Positions 55,761 to 64,000 of a stretch of DNA of 64,000 nucleotides are shown here, in pieces. Positions within the stretch are counted from its first letter, which is position 1. Each line of letters opens with the position of its first letter. The stretch spans positions 1,612,001 to 1,676,000 of the forward strand of contig BRON01000002.1 in the NCBI GenBank assembly GCA_024345305.1, written 5' to 3'. This DNA is from Mrakia gelida (lineage: Eukaryota > Basidiomycota > Tremellomycetes > Cystofilobasidiales > Mrakiaceae). Below the pieces are notes generated by a model. It searched no databases, was not told the DNA's origin, and saw nothing but the letters and a program-made list of their open reading frames with translations. The position numbers and the translations under genes are program-made.

Positions 55761-57663
55761 ATGCAGACGAGTGGCGAAGCGAAGGGGAAAGGGTCGACCG
55801 TGTCAGCTCGAGCTCTCCTTCCCTCGAACGCTTCCAAGGCATCTGGAGGTCCAGATGCACATGCAGTGAGTCCTTTCTCGCTCCTAGATCGGAGATTGGT
55901 CATACTGAGAGGGTCTTGAGGGACGAAGAGCGATTTGGGGTCTGGGGCATGCTCTATCTGCATCGAGAAGGAGCTCGCTCAGCTTGATTCTTTCCTTCCT
56001 TCCCGTCCCTCCCTCTTTTCTTCTTCGCCGAGGGCAACTTCGTCTGGATCTCGGACCTCAGCTTCTGACTCTACCTTCTGCCATCACTCCTCATTCACAG
56101 CTCGCAGAGAAGCTCAAACTCACGCTCTCATACCATCTCTACAAGGTCGAGAAAGGCTGGGTCAGTGCCCGCTCTTTCGCTCTTTCCCTTTCTCCCTTCC
56201 CTTTGCTCTTGTCCTTTCGTTTTTTTCGAGCTCTCGGCATCGCTGACTTTGATTCCTTTGATTTTTTTCCTCGCATCTAGGCCGAGAACACCCTCTCAGA
56301 GGTCGAAGCTCTCTTCGAGAAGGATCAAGCGACGAGATCGGATCACTTCGTCCTCGTTCCTGCACCACTCCCCTCCGTCTCTCCCAACCCACAGTCGAAA
56401 TCAAAGACCACCACCGTCAGACCGGCGAAGAAGATCAAGCTTCTCATCCAAGCCGCTCCCTCACCCTCTCCATCCTTTGAGGAGGGCTCGTCTCCTCCTC
56501 GACCCGGTTCAGCCGTCGCTGCCGTCCCTCCTCCTCCTCTCGTTCCTTCGGTGCCTCCCTCTCCCAGGTCATCTCTCCCCCTTCTTCCTCGATTGTCTCC
56601 CTCCTTCACTCTCATGCTGCCGCCCAAGGACCGAGTATCTCGACCTTCATCTCCCAAACCGTCGTCCATCGCAGACCTGCCGCCAGAAGGATTGGTGGAC
56701 GTTCCTCTTCCTTCGGCTGCTTCCTTCCTCTTCTCAGCAGCGAAACTTCAGAACGCGCAGGGACCTCTCGGGACACGTCGTCGATCAGAGCCCATCCCCC
56801 TGATCGAAGGAGCTTCATCGTCGCTTTCATCGTTTGTCGCGTCGTTCCAGGGACCTCATCAGGAGCCGCAGCAGCAGCACGCATCGTACCCCAGCCATCG
56901 CAAACCAAGCAGGAGCCCTTCGATGCTTCATCCCTCGCAAGGATCCTCCTCGTTCAAGGTCCCTGCTCATCGTCCAGCGTCGTCCCACGCGTCTTCCTCC
57001 TCCCACGTCCTCTCGGGATCCCGTCGCGTCGCTTCCAACTCCCCTCTTCTTCCTCCCCACGCTCCTCGTCTCTCACACACGGCACCGATCGCCTTATCTT
57101 GCAACCCCTCGACCCCTCCTCGACATCATCATCGACAGCACTCCCTCCCGAACCAGCAATCCTCCTCCTCCTCCTCTTCCCTCCACTTCGCTCAACCTCA
57201 ACCTCAACCTCAACCGCACCTCCCTTCCCCCATCTACCACACCTTCGGCAATCCTCAACCGTCCTACCCACCACCTCCACCTCCTCACCTTCACAACGCG
57301 ATCCCCCAACCGTCGAGGAAGAGATCGAGATCGCACAACGACGATCTCGACCCTTTCGACCAATGTCCTCAACCCTTCTTCCTCCAGCCCTCCTTCCAAA
57401 GCCACGCCTACGGGAGCGGAGACGCCGAGGGCCTCATAGATGGAGGTGGATGGGTCAGGAAGATGATCGACGAAGAAGGAGGAGGAGGAGACGACGACGA
57501 CGACGGATCGAGGGTCGATTTTGCGAGTGTGTTGAAGCAGTTGGAGGATGATCTGGAGCGAGCGGCTGCTGGGAGGGAGGAGAGACAACTGGGGGTTGGG
57601 GTGCAGAACGGGTGGGCGGTGCTTGAGGGGGGAGCGGATGGAGGGTTTGATGGGATGCTTTGA
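55761..57663 (+). CDS. candidate Whi5/Nrm1-family transcriptional repressor
   Basis: Exons 55761-55865, 56101-56160 and 56281-57663. The conserved-looking core is LAEKLKLTLSYHLYKVEKGW (all of exon 2) followed by AENTLSEVEALFEK. This fits the short Whi5/NRM1/GTB motif (a helix with L-K-L-x-x-Y-K-V then a small loop and a second helix) that docks on SBF/MBF in other fungi. The rest is a long Ser/Pro/Gln-rich tail with PAKKIKLLI, a QPQPQPQPH run, KRSRSHNDDLDPFDQCPQPF and a final acidic segment with FASVLKQLEDDLERA. Disorder and Ser-Pro sites suit a CDK-regulated repressor. Recognition rests on one short motif, so the family call is tentative; the gene itself is solid. No DNA-binding domain is visible, as expected for this family. 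Confidence 0.55.
57189..57220 (+). repeat. short CAACCT coding repeat (Gln-Pro)
   Basis: Four tandem CAACCT-type hexamers encode QPQPQPQP in the disordered tail of the Whi5/Nrm1-like protein. Confidence 0.8.
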
Positions 57664-57920
57664 GGAGGTGGAGGAGACGCGTCTCGTTCTTTGCTTTGCT
57701 TTCGTTCTTTCGTTCGCTGTACTTCTCTTTTTAGCCCGCTTCCTTTCGCTTCGAGTGATCGAGTTCAGCTACTACTCATGATGACCACGCCTCTCTCTCT
57801 CTCTCTGTCTCTTTCGAGCCGACTCAAGCGAAGCGAAGCAAGGGGAGAGGTTTGAACTGAGATCGTGCCTGAGATTCGAGACGCTATGAAACGAGATACG
57901 AGCCCTCCTCGCGCCGTATT

Positions 57921-60900
57921 CTACTCCAGTGCGTGTTCTGTAAAGCGAGAGCGTAGATCAGCGTTCGTTCTCGTGCAGAGGGAGTTAAGGGGGACGCGAA
58001 CTAACCTCGTAACGGAGCAAGCAGAGGAGCCGAGTCTTCGACCGTCACCTGTGAACGAAAGGATGCAAAAACAAAGGGAAGTCAGCCCTCTCGTTTCAGC
58101 ACGAAACAGTGAAAGGGAAGAGAGGGGCTTACCTCGTGTAACCGACCTCGATAGAGGTATCTCACGCGCAGCCTGAGCAACGAGCCAAAACGACAAGGGG
58201 AAGTCAGTTCTCTTCGACGTCCCACCTCTCGGCTCCTCCCTCGAGCTTCGTTCAGCCCACGCACCTCTTCTTCGACCCCAGCGCACAATCGTAGAACCCC
58301 AACAGTCCAGCCTTCGACCTTCCAGCAGGGATGACCAACTGCGAGTCGTTCACGAGAGCCTGGAGGGCGATCTTGACGTCGATGTGGTCTGGGTTGGCTT
58401 TCGACGACGGTGTTGGTTTGCGAGGCGTGAGTCCTCGAGCGGAGAAGGTAGAGAGAGCTCCGTATTGGGCGTCGACGATGATGAGGCCTGCGGCGAAAGA
58501 GTAGGGGGAGAGGGTGAAGTGGAGTCAGCTTGAGTGAGGAAGCGATGGAGGTTGAGGGACGGAGCGAAACTCACCATTATTCTTGATCTCCTCCTCCCTC
58601 CGTCGCTCTACCAGGGGTGCAAGCAGCTGAACGGCATCCTCCGCTTCCTTCCTCATCTGATCGAGGACTTCTTGGTTCTCCTCCATCAGTTCGGCGATCC
58701 GACTTAGAGAACGACGAAAGGAGGAAAGAGAGACGCGTCAGTTTCTCCGTCGAAGTGAGGACCGGGGACGAAAGACAGTGAAGGGACTGACCGAGCAGCC
58801 CGAGATCGTTTCCTCGGAGCAAGAACGAGATGATGCAGAGCGGTGTAGGCGGCACAAGGGAGGAGAGCCGAGAGGACGATCTTCTGAGCGTCGAGAGCTC
58901 GAGTGAGCAGGATGGGGAGCGTGACGGATTGACCGAGTCGGAAGAACCGGAGCTTGAGGGTGATTCCGGTTGTGGATTGGACTGAGATACGGGGGAGGAG
59001 GGTGCGAGGGAAAGGAAAAAAGAAAGGAAAAGGGAAAAAGAGTTCAAACGAACGAACGAACAAAGTCAGCAAAGACGCGTCTCTCGTTCCTCGCCTCGAC
59101 CATTTCCAAGCTTCTCGAGAATTTGACTCACCTTCCACCGTAACCGTCAACCTCACATTCTCCCCTACCTTCCTCCCACCACTCACCCACCCCTTCAACT
59201 CACTCGTCCCCATCCTCGTCCCAACTTTCAAATCCACCTCCCCGCCCAACACCTTCCTCCCCCAATCGGCACTCACCCCCATATCCGCCGGACCCACCTC
59301 CACCTCACTCGTCCAGTTCCATCCGCTCGCTCCTTTCGTAGAGGAGGTAGTCTGGGTTTGGGACGTGAGTCCAATCACGAGAGCGGATTGATCTTGACGC
59401 CGACCGATGAAGGACGCTCCCCAGCCGCCGAGGGTGTAGAAGCCGGATTTGTAGGTGACGTAGGAGGTGGTGGAGGGGTAGAGGAGACGAAAGATGGTTA
59501 GGTCGAGGGTGGGCGGGACGAAGATGGAGGGGGATTGGGTGGAGAGTTGGAAGGAGCTGAGTGGGAGGAGAAGACGCGTCGAGGAGGAGTTCAGTTCGGA
59601 GTTCTCCAGTATACGGCTCGGATGAGAAGCATTCGAGAACGTACGTCTCGTCGTCGAGCTGGTAGACGACTCGATTTCCGGTGACTTGGGGTTGGAGGAG
59701 AGAGGTGGAGAGCTGGAAGAACGACGACGACGAGACGACGCGTCGAGGAAAGATCGGATTAGTTCTACCTCTCTCTCTCAAGGCTCGTTCGCCCCTCGCA
59801 CTGAAGACAAAGCAGAGAAGGTACTCACCTCGAGGTACAGATTCGGCGACCACGTATGCGTTATCGTTCCAAGGAAGGATCCACCCAGCTTCGCTCCTCC
59901 TCGTCCTCGCATCGTCTTCATCCTTCCCGCGACGGTGAGCGTTGTTGCTGGAGAGAGAGCGGCCTGGACGAACGAAAACAAGACCGAGGAAGAAGCTCAG
60001 TCTATCTGACATGCGGAGATCGAGAACGGGGGGGTTCCCACGAACCTGGAAAGAATGCCCAACTCCCAGCGACGTCGCCTGAACGAAGTTGAGTCTCGTC
60101 GCGATGGAATCGCTCTGAGGTCCTCTGGGACCGAAGAAAGCTGCTTTGGGAACTGATAAAGTCGTAGCGTCGATGTTGATACTGATGTCACCTTCGAAAA
60201 TCGAATCACACATCGCAAAACGCAGCAGAAGGTCGAGAGTCAGCTCGTCGAGAGGCGTGGGACGAACGAGCAAAGAGGCGGGGAGGAGCTCACCTTTTGG
60301 GTTGACGAGACGCTGAGTAGCGACCTGCTTCTTCTCGGCAGCTTGTTGAGTGTACATCTCTCGTAGCTGGAGAATGCGAAAGTGAGAGATGGTGAGCCTG
60401 GGGGTCCAAGGGAAGACGAGTGAGGAAAAACGAAGGGAGAGAGCTCACCTCTTCCGCCGTCTTCAACTTCTGACCGACCTCCATCTTCATTCCGAGACCC
60501 TCCTCGCCTAAAGCGTCGTAGATCGCTCGAGTGTTGACGTCGGACAAGACTAAATCAAACGGAAGGTGAGGGTTATCAGTGCTGGGAGATCTCGAGAGTC
60601 GAGGTGAAGGGAGGAAGGGAGGAAAGTCGTGAGCTCACCTTCGTAGGCCCGTTGAACGGTCAAGAAATGAGTCTCAGCGGCTGCTCGAGCTTCAGGAGAT
60701 CTCTGCTTGTCTGGATGTAGGAGAACTGCTAAGGATTTGTAGCGTTGGGAGATGGCTTCGGACGAGGCGTCTTTTGGAAGGTTGAGGATCGAGCTTGAGG
60801 GGAGGACGAGGAAGGGAGGGAGGGAGAGAAGGAGGAAGGTCAGCTTCAGCCTTGAGCTTCTCCGCTTGGGAGCTCAAAGGGTCTTGACTGACTATAGACT

Positions 60901-61041
60901 ATCCTGACCGCCTTTCCCTTCCGGTGTCGGGACTTCCCCTGTAGAAGTTGAGCTCGACGATGGACCTTCCTCGTCTTCTACGTTTGGCGTCCGAGAAATG
61001 GAAGCTCGCACTCGAGAGGAAGGACCGGCGTCGTCGTCCAT
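57921..61041 (-). CDS. DNAJC11-like J-domain protein (mitochondrial, DUF3395)
   Basis: DNAJC11 is an outer-mitochondrial-membrane J-protein linked to MICOS/SAM and cristae shape. The minus-strand start MDDDAGPSSRVRASISRTPN is at 61041. The J domain joins in phase across an intron whose donor is GTCAGTC: GGQDSLYSILNLPKDASSEA, QRYKSLAVLLHPDKQRSPEA with the HPD triad, and LSDVNTRAIYDALGEEGL. A beta-barrel-like middle region follows. The C-terminal DUF3395 region includes a GLIIVDAQYGALSTF segment (about 58430-58475), DVKIALQALVNDSQLVIPAG (about 58320-58380), KAGLLGFYDCALGSKKR and LRVRYLYRGRLHE. Two small last exons add VTVEDSAPLLAPLR and EHALE, stop 57921-57923. About a dozen introns; four contain GACGCGTC. 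The motifs match animal DNAJC11 in order. Confidence 0.91.
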
Positions 61042-61503
61042 CAAACAAGAATCGTTTCGGGGTGGCGAGGAAGTGGAGATGGGAAGAAGGAGAAGAGGGC
61101 GAGATCAGAAAGGTTTCCCTTAGTTTCGATGGTGGTCGTTAGGAGATTTCTTCGACGGTCGATGGAAAGCGCTTTGCCGAATCGGCGGAGCTGGTGAGCT
61201 TCGACCCTTCCTCCCTTCGAGTTGTCCTCAACCCACGATCTGCCCTTCAAATCGCTCCAACAAACTCATCGCACGGCTCTTTAGAGTCTCATATACCCTT
61301 CGGACGGAATCACGTAGATTCTCAAGGTCGTCGGTCTCATCTAGAAGGAGTGCAAGTCGTGACGAGTCATTTCGTGTCGAGCTCAACAATCCGTTCGTCC
61401 CTTCCTTCTTCTCTTTCCCCTTTCTTCCCTTTCAACTCTGCGCGCAAATCTCAAACTCACCTCTAAACCAACTCCTCTCCCCTCTCTTCACTCCAGACCC
61501 ACC
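61042..61503. promoter_or_regulatory. divergent promoter region of DNAJC11 and ureD
   Basis: 462 bp between opposite start codons. The ureD leader (61395-61500) is very CT-rich and ends CCCACC before the ATG. No specific nitrogen-response element was scored. Confidence 0.5.
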
Positions 61504-62685
61504 ATGTCCCCCACCGACCCCCCACCGGGAACAGGATCCATCCATCTCCTCCCCTCCTCCCAATTCTCCCATCTCTCCTTCTCCTACCCTCTCAAACTCC
61601 TCTCCCCAACCCCCCTTCGCTCAACCAAACCAGGCCTCCGAGTAGTCTACATGCTCTCCTACGGCGGAGGTCTCGTGTCAGGGGACAAGATCTGGATAGA
61701 CGTCGTGGTGGAAGGAGGAGCGACGCTCGTCGTCTTGACTCAGGGCACGACCAAGGTCTTCAAGAGGAGACCGAGAGGGAGGTTGGCTACCAGTGCTGGG
61801 ATATCAGCTGCTTCGCCTTCTTCGTCGCTCAGCAGCAACCACCCAAGCGCTACACCTCCACCGATACCCAAAACGACGACGACAACGACAAAGGGACGAA
61901 CTCGCCTGGACACAACGACCCAAACCCTCCTCACGACCCTCCACCCTCGAGCCTCGCTGTACCTCCTCCCTTCACCAACAGCGTGCTTCGTCTCCTCTCG
62001 CTACACTCAACGACAACGCTTTGACCTACCGACGTGCGGAACTGCCAACCTCGTCGTCCTCGATTGGTTCACGTGCGGGAGGGAGAAGTCGACGGGCGGA
62101 GGAGCAGGAGGAGTTGGAGAGAGCTGGGGAGCCGAGAGGATGGAGTTCTTCGCTGAGGTTTGGTGGGGTTCGAAGCGAGGAGTTGGGGAGAGAATTGTTC
62201 TGGAGGATGAGAACCTTCCTTTTTCTCCTCCTATCATCGCTTCTTCAGGAGGAGGAGCAGCAGGGCAACTGTCGTCAGCAGCAGCAACGACGCCAACCAA
62301 CCTCGACGCGTCGTCCCTCCCCTCTCCCTCTCCCTCCCCACCTCTCCACACAACCTCCTACTCCTCCTCCCTCCTTCCCTACACCCTCTACGCCACTCTC
62401 CTCCTCACCGGCCCCCTCCTCCAACCTCTCCTCACCCACCTTCTCCACCTCCAAGCAACCGAACCCAAGATCATGATGAACCTCCCTCACCTCGCACCCC
62501 GGCCGTCGCTCCTCTGGTCGCTCTCCATCCTCGAGGACCGGAACGTGGAGGGGATGGGGAGGACGGGGATGGTGAGGGTGTGTGGAGTGGAGGGGGAGGA
62601 GGTGAAGAGGTGGTTGGAGAGGAGTTTGGGGGGTTTTATGCCGGAGCTTGTGGGTGGGGAGGTTTGGGAGAGGGCGGTGGGATGA
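61504..62685 (+). CDS. ureD: urease accessory protein UreD (UreH)
   Basis: UreD is the scaffold that, with UreF and UreG, loads nickel into urease. The single open frame of about 393 residues begins MSPTDPPPGTGSIHLLPSSQ. Family features are YPLKLLSPTP near the N-terminus, RVVYMLSYGGGLVSGDKIWI (about 61640-61700), VEGGATLVVLTQGTTKVFK, TTLHPRASLYLLPSPTACF, the YTQRQRFDLPTCGTANLVVL segment, DWFTCGREKS and WGAERMEFFAEVWWGSKRGV. The C-terminus has YTLYATLLLTGPLLQPLL and SILEDRNVEGMGRTGMVRVC. Two low-complexity inserts (Ser/Thr around 61795-61890, Ser/Pro around 62245-62345) lengthen it relative to bacterial UreD (about 270-300 residues). No intron was seen. No other urease gene is in the window, which is normal for fungi. 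Confidence 0.93.
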   Translation: MSPTDPPPGTGSIHLLPSSQFSHLSFSYPLKLLSPTPLRSTKPGLRVVYMLSYGGGLVSGDKIWIDVVVEGGATLVVLTQGTTKVFKRRPRGRLATSAGISAASPSSSLSSNHPSATPPPIPKTTTTTTKGRTRLDTTTQTLLTTLHPRASLYLLPSPTACFVSSRYTQRQRFDLPTCGTANLVVLDWFTCGREKSTGGGAGGVGESWGAERMEFFAEVWWGSKRGVGERIVLEDENLPFSPPIIASSGGGAAGQLSSAAATTPTNLDASSLPSPSPSPPLHTTSYSSSLLPYTLYATLLLTGPLLQPLLTHLLHLQATEPKIMMNLPHLAPRPSLLWSLSILEDRNVEGMGRTGMVRVCGVEGEEVKRWLERSLGGFMPELVGGEVWERAVG

Positions 62686-63070
62686 GGGTGGGAAGGGGAG
62701 ATTAGGTGGCTCGGTGTGGTAGAGTTTACTATGATGTAGGAAGGAGGATCATCTGGTCGGCTCTGCAGCAGGAGAGAGAGAGAGGGAAAGAAGAAGAGGA
62801 GCGAACGCGACATCGAGCTCGAAGCTCGACGCGTTTGATCGACCTCTCCCTTTTCGAGGACCCTCATCTTGATGAACAAGTGGACAGGAGAGAGCTTGTC
62901 TTCTCTGCAGTGATATACTGTCTCGGTGCAGTTCCGAACGAAGAGAAGAGCAGAAGCTCGATGCGAAGTTCGATTGCTTACCGACGACGCGTTTCGTTTT
63001 TGTGACGTTAAGATCCATGATGTTCGAGCAACTCCTTTTGATTATATACGATGCACTATCGAAGCAAAAT
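62686..63070. other. intergenic region between convergent genes, no gene seen
   Basis: 385 bp between the ureD stop and the DJ-1-like stop. It holds two GACGCGT-like sites (about 62828 and 62989) and no coding structure. Confidence 0.5.
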
Positions 63071-64000
63071 CTAGGCGAGCAAATCGGCCTTGACCCTCTC
63101 GGCGAGAGGAGCAGCGGAGGCGGGCTGCAAAGAAACGAAACGAAGAAACGAAGAGGGAACAAGTCAGCGAACACGTCTCTCTCTCCCCCCACTCTCACAA
63201 AACGGAACAAGCGACTCACGTTCTGTCCAGTGTAAAGGTTCCCATCAACAACGACGTGAGGAGCCCAGTCGGCGGAAGCCTTCTCGTAGAGACCTCCCTC
63301 CTTGGTGAGCGCGGTCTCGAGGAGGAAAGGAATGGTAGCGACGGCTCCGACGGCTTCCTCTTCGGCGTTGGAGAATCCTGAAAAACGAGTAAGGAGGAAG
63401 CGGGGGTCAGCGTGGAAGTTCGACTGGGAGAGGGGGAAAGGAAGGAGGCGAAAGATGAACGACGACGCGAAGACTCACCAGTGAACTTCTTTCCCTTAAC
63501 GAGGGCGTCTCCGTTGGGGAGCTTGGTGTTCTTGAAGACAGCAGGAGCGTGGCAGACAGCGGCGGTGATCTTCTTGGCGGTGTAGAACTGAGAGAGAAGG
63601 AAGACGGGAGAGGAAGCGAGATGGAGGGAAGTGAGCATCGAGCTCGCGCGCAAACGAGATGAGATGGCGAAAAAAAGGGAAGGGGAAGAGACGAACATCC
63701 TGAATGAGCTTGATGGAGTCCTGGTCGACGGGAAGATCGATAACGGGACCGTGACCTCCAACGTAGAAGATGGCGTCGAAGTCTGGGAGACCAAAGAAGA
63801 AGAGGAGAGGAGGGCCAAGGTCGGTGAGCTCTCTCGTTCGACTCGAGCTCAAGATCGGAGGACGACGACGCCAGATCTGAATGCCACTCACCCTTCTCCG
63901 AGACGGACGAAAGCTTGACGGTGTTGTCGACGAGAGCGAGAGCCTCAGTATCCTTCAAGAACTTGGCAGAGTCGGGATCCTCAGCGAAAGCCTTCGCGCT
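63071..64000 (-). CDS. DJ-1/PfpI family protein, Hsp31/glyoxalase III-like (5' end beyond the window)
   Basis: Read on the minus strand, the visible part starts at the window edge with AKAFAEDPDSAKFLKDTEAL and DNTVKLSSVSEK, then DFDAIFYVGGHGPVIDLPVD, ITAAVCHAPAVFKNTKLP with the nucleophilic Cys in the A-V-C-H elbow, ALVKGKKFTG, FSNAEEEAVGAVATIPFLLE, WAPHVVVDGNLYTGQN and PASAAPLAERVKADLLA, stop 63071-63073. The GGHG loop and the AVCHAPA elbow are diagnostic of Hsp31-like glutathione-independent glyoxalase III or stress chaperones that detoxify methylglyoxal in the cytosol. Introns are short (several with GTCAGT/GTGAGT donors). The N-terminal strand and the catalytic Glu lie outside the window. 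Confidence 0.92.

Larger units (their letters stand above)
206..62312. repeat. dispersed palindromic octamer GACGCGTC (about 30 copies)
   Basis: Exact copies start at 206, 909, 3571, 4389, 8698, 14694, 15555, 15894, 16237, 19497, 20357, 20808, 23358, 28094, 36401, 36674, 36825, 37808, 49121, 51132, 52274, 57676, 58732, 59074, 59573, 59737 and 62305. Most are in introns, on either coding strand. Several are written CTGACGCGTC, so the octamer overlaps the branch-point-like CTGAC. Others are intergenic, and two (15894, 62305) are in exons. It contains the MluI/MCB core ACGCGT. Confidence 0.85.

Noticed and set aside
1..64000. Transposons, CRISPR arrays, viral or toxin genes, biosynthetic cluster
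   Set aside because: No transposase, integrase, reverse transcriptase, direct-repeat arrays, capsid-like or toxin-like proteins seen; gene content is ordinary nuclear housekeeping.

Overview
The window reads as nuclear DNA of a basidiomycete fungus, most likely a red-yeast type Pucciniomycotina (Microbotryomycetes-like). The lineage call is inferred from gene content and intron style; no marker gene fixes it. Nearly every gene is cut by short spliceosomal introns of about 50-100 bp with GTGAGT/GTCAGT/GTAAGT donors, a CTGAC branch-point-like motif and CAG/TAG acceptors. UTRs are pyrimidine-rich, genes lie on both strands, and there are no operons, Shine-Dalgarno sites or insertion sequences. 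One nuclear-type tRNA-Ile(AAT) gene is present.

Layout, left to right: a poorly resolved small minus-strand gene (218-1078); FAN1 nuclease (1131-5517); an unrecognised Ser/Pro-rich protein (5812-7376); a LisH-CTLH-CRA protein of the GID/RanBPM type on the minus strand (8372-10556), head to head with the OTU1/YOD1 deubiquitinase (10689-12495); a 5'-less RlpA-like double-psi beta-barrel gene (12693-13175); tRNA-Ile (14293-14366); NDC80 on the minus strand (15049-18235), divergent from a very long hormone-sensitive-lipase-type hydrolase (18644-24101); a short-chain dehydrogenase (24300-25693); a mitochondrial GGQ release-factor-like protein on the minus strand (25775-27121), head to head with a probable RNA polymerase I factor RRN6/TAF1C (27274-31205).

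The second half carries an F-box-like protein (31582-32968), two single-pass membrane proteins (33375-34024 and 34752-36479), an unrecognised helical protein (about 36862-38162), an RpiB-type sugar-phosphate isomerase (38987-39685), MMS19 on the minus strand (39902-45227), an intronless GPI13/PIG-O (45723-48980), a secreted calcineurin-like phosphoesterase with micro-exons on the minus strand (49223-53132), a GNAT-ankyrin protein (53638-55351), a Whi5/Nrm1-like candidate (55761-57663), DNAJC11 on the minus strand (57921-61041), an intronless urease accessory protein UreD (61504-62685) and the 3' part of a DJ-1/Hsp31-type protein on the minus strand (63071-64000, running off the end).

The genes are mostly housekeeping: DNA repair, kinetochore, ubiquitin, GPI anchor, Pol I transcription, mitochondrial quality control and urease maturation. 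They form no single pathway or cluster. The most unusual signals are structural: about 30 exact copies of the palindrome GACGCGTC, mostly inside introns and often fused to the CTGAC branch motif; a run of exons as short as 7 nt in the phosphoesterase gene; very short bidirectional promoters; and a secreted-protein gene with no start codon available.
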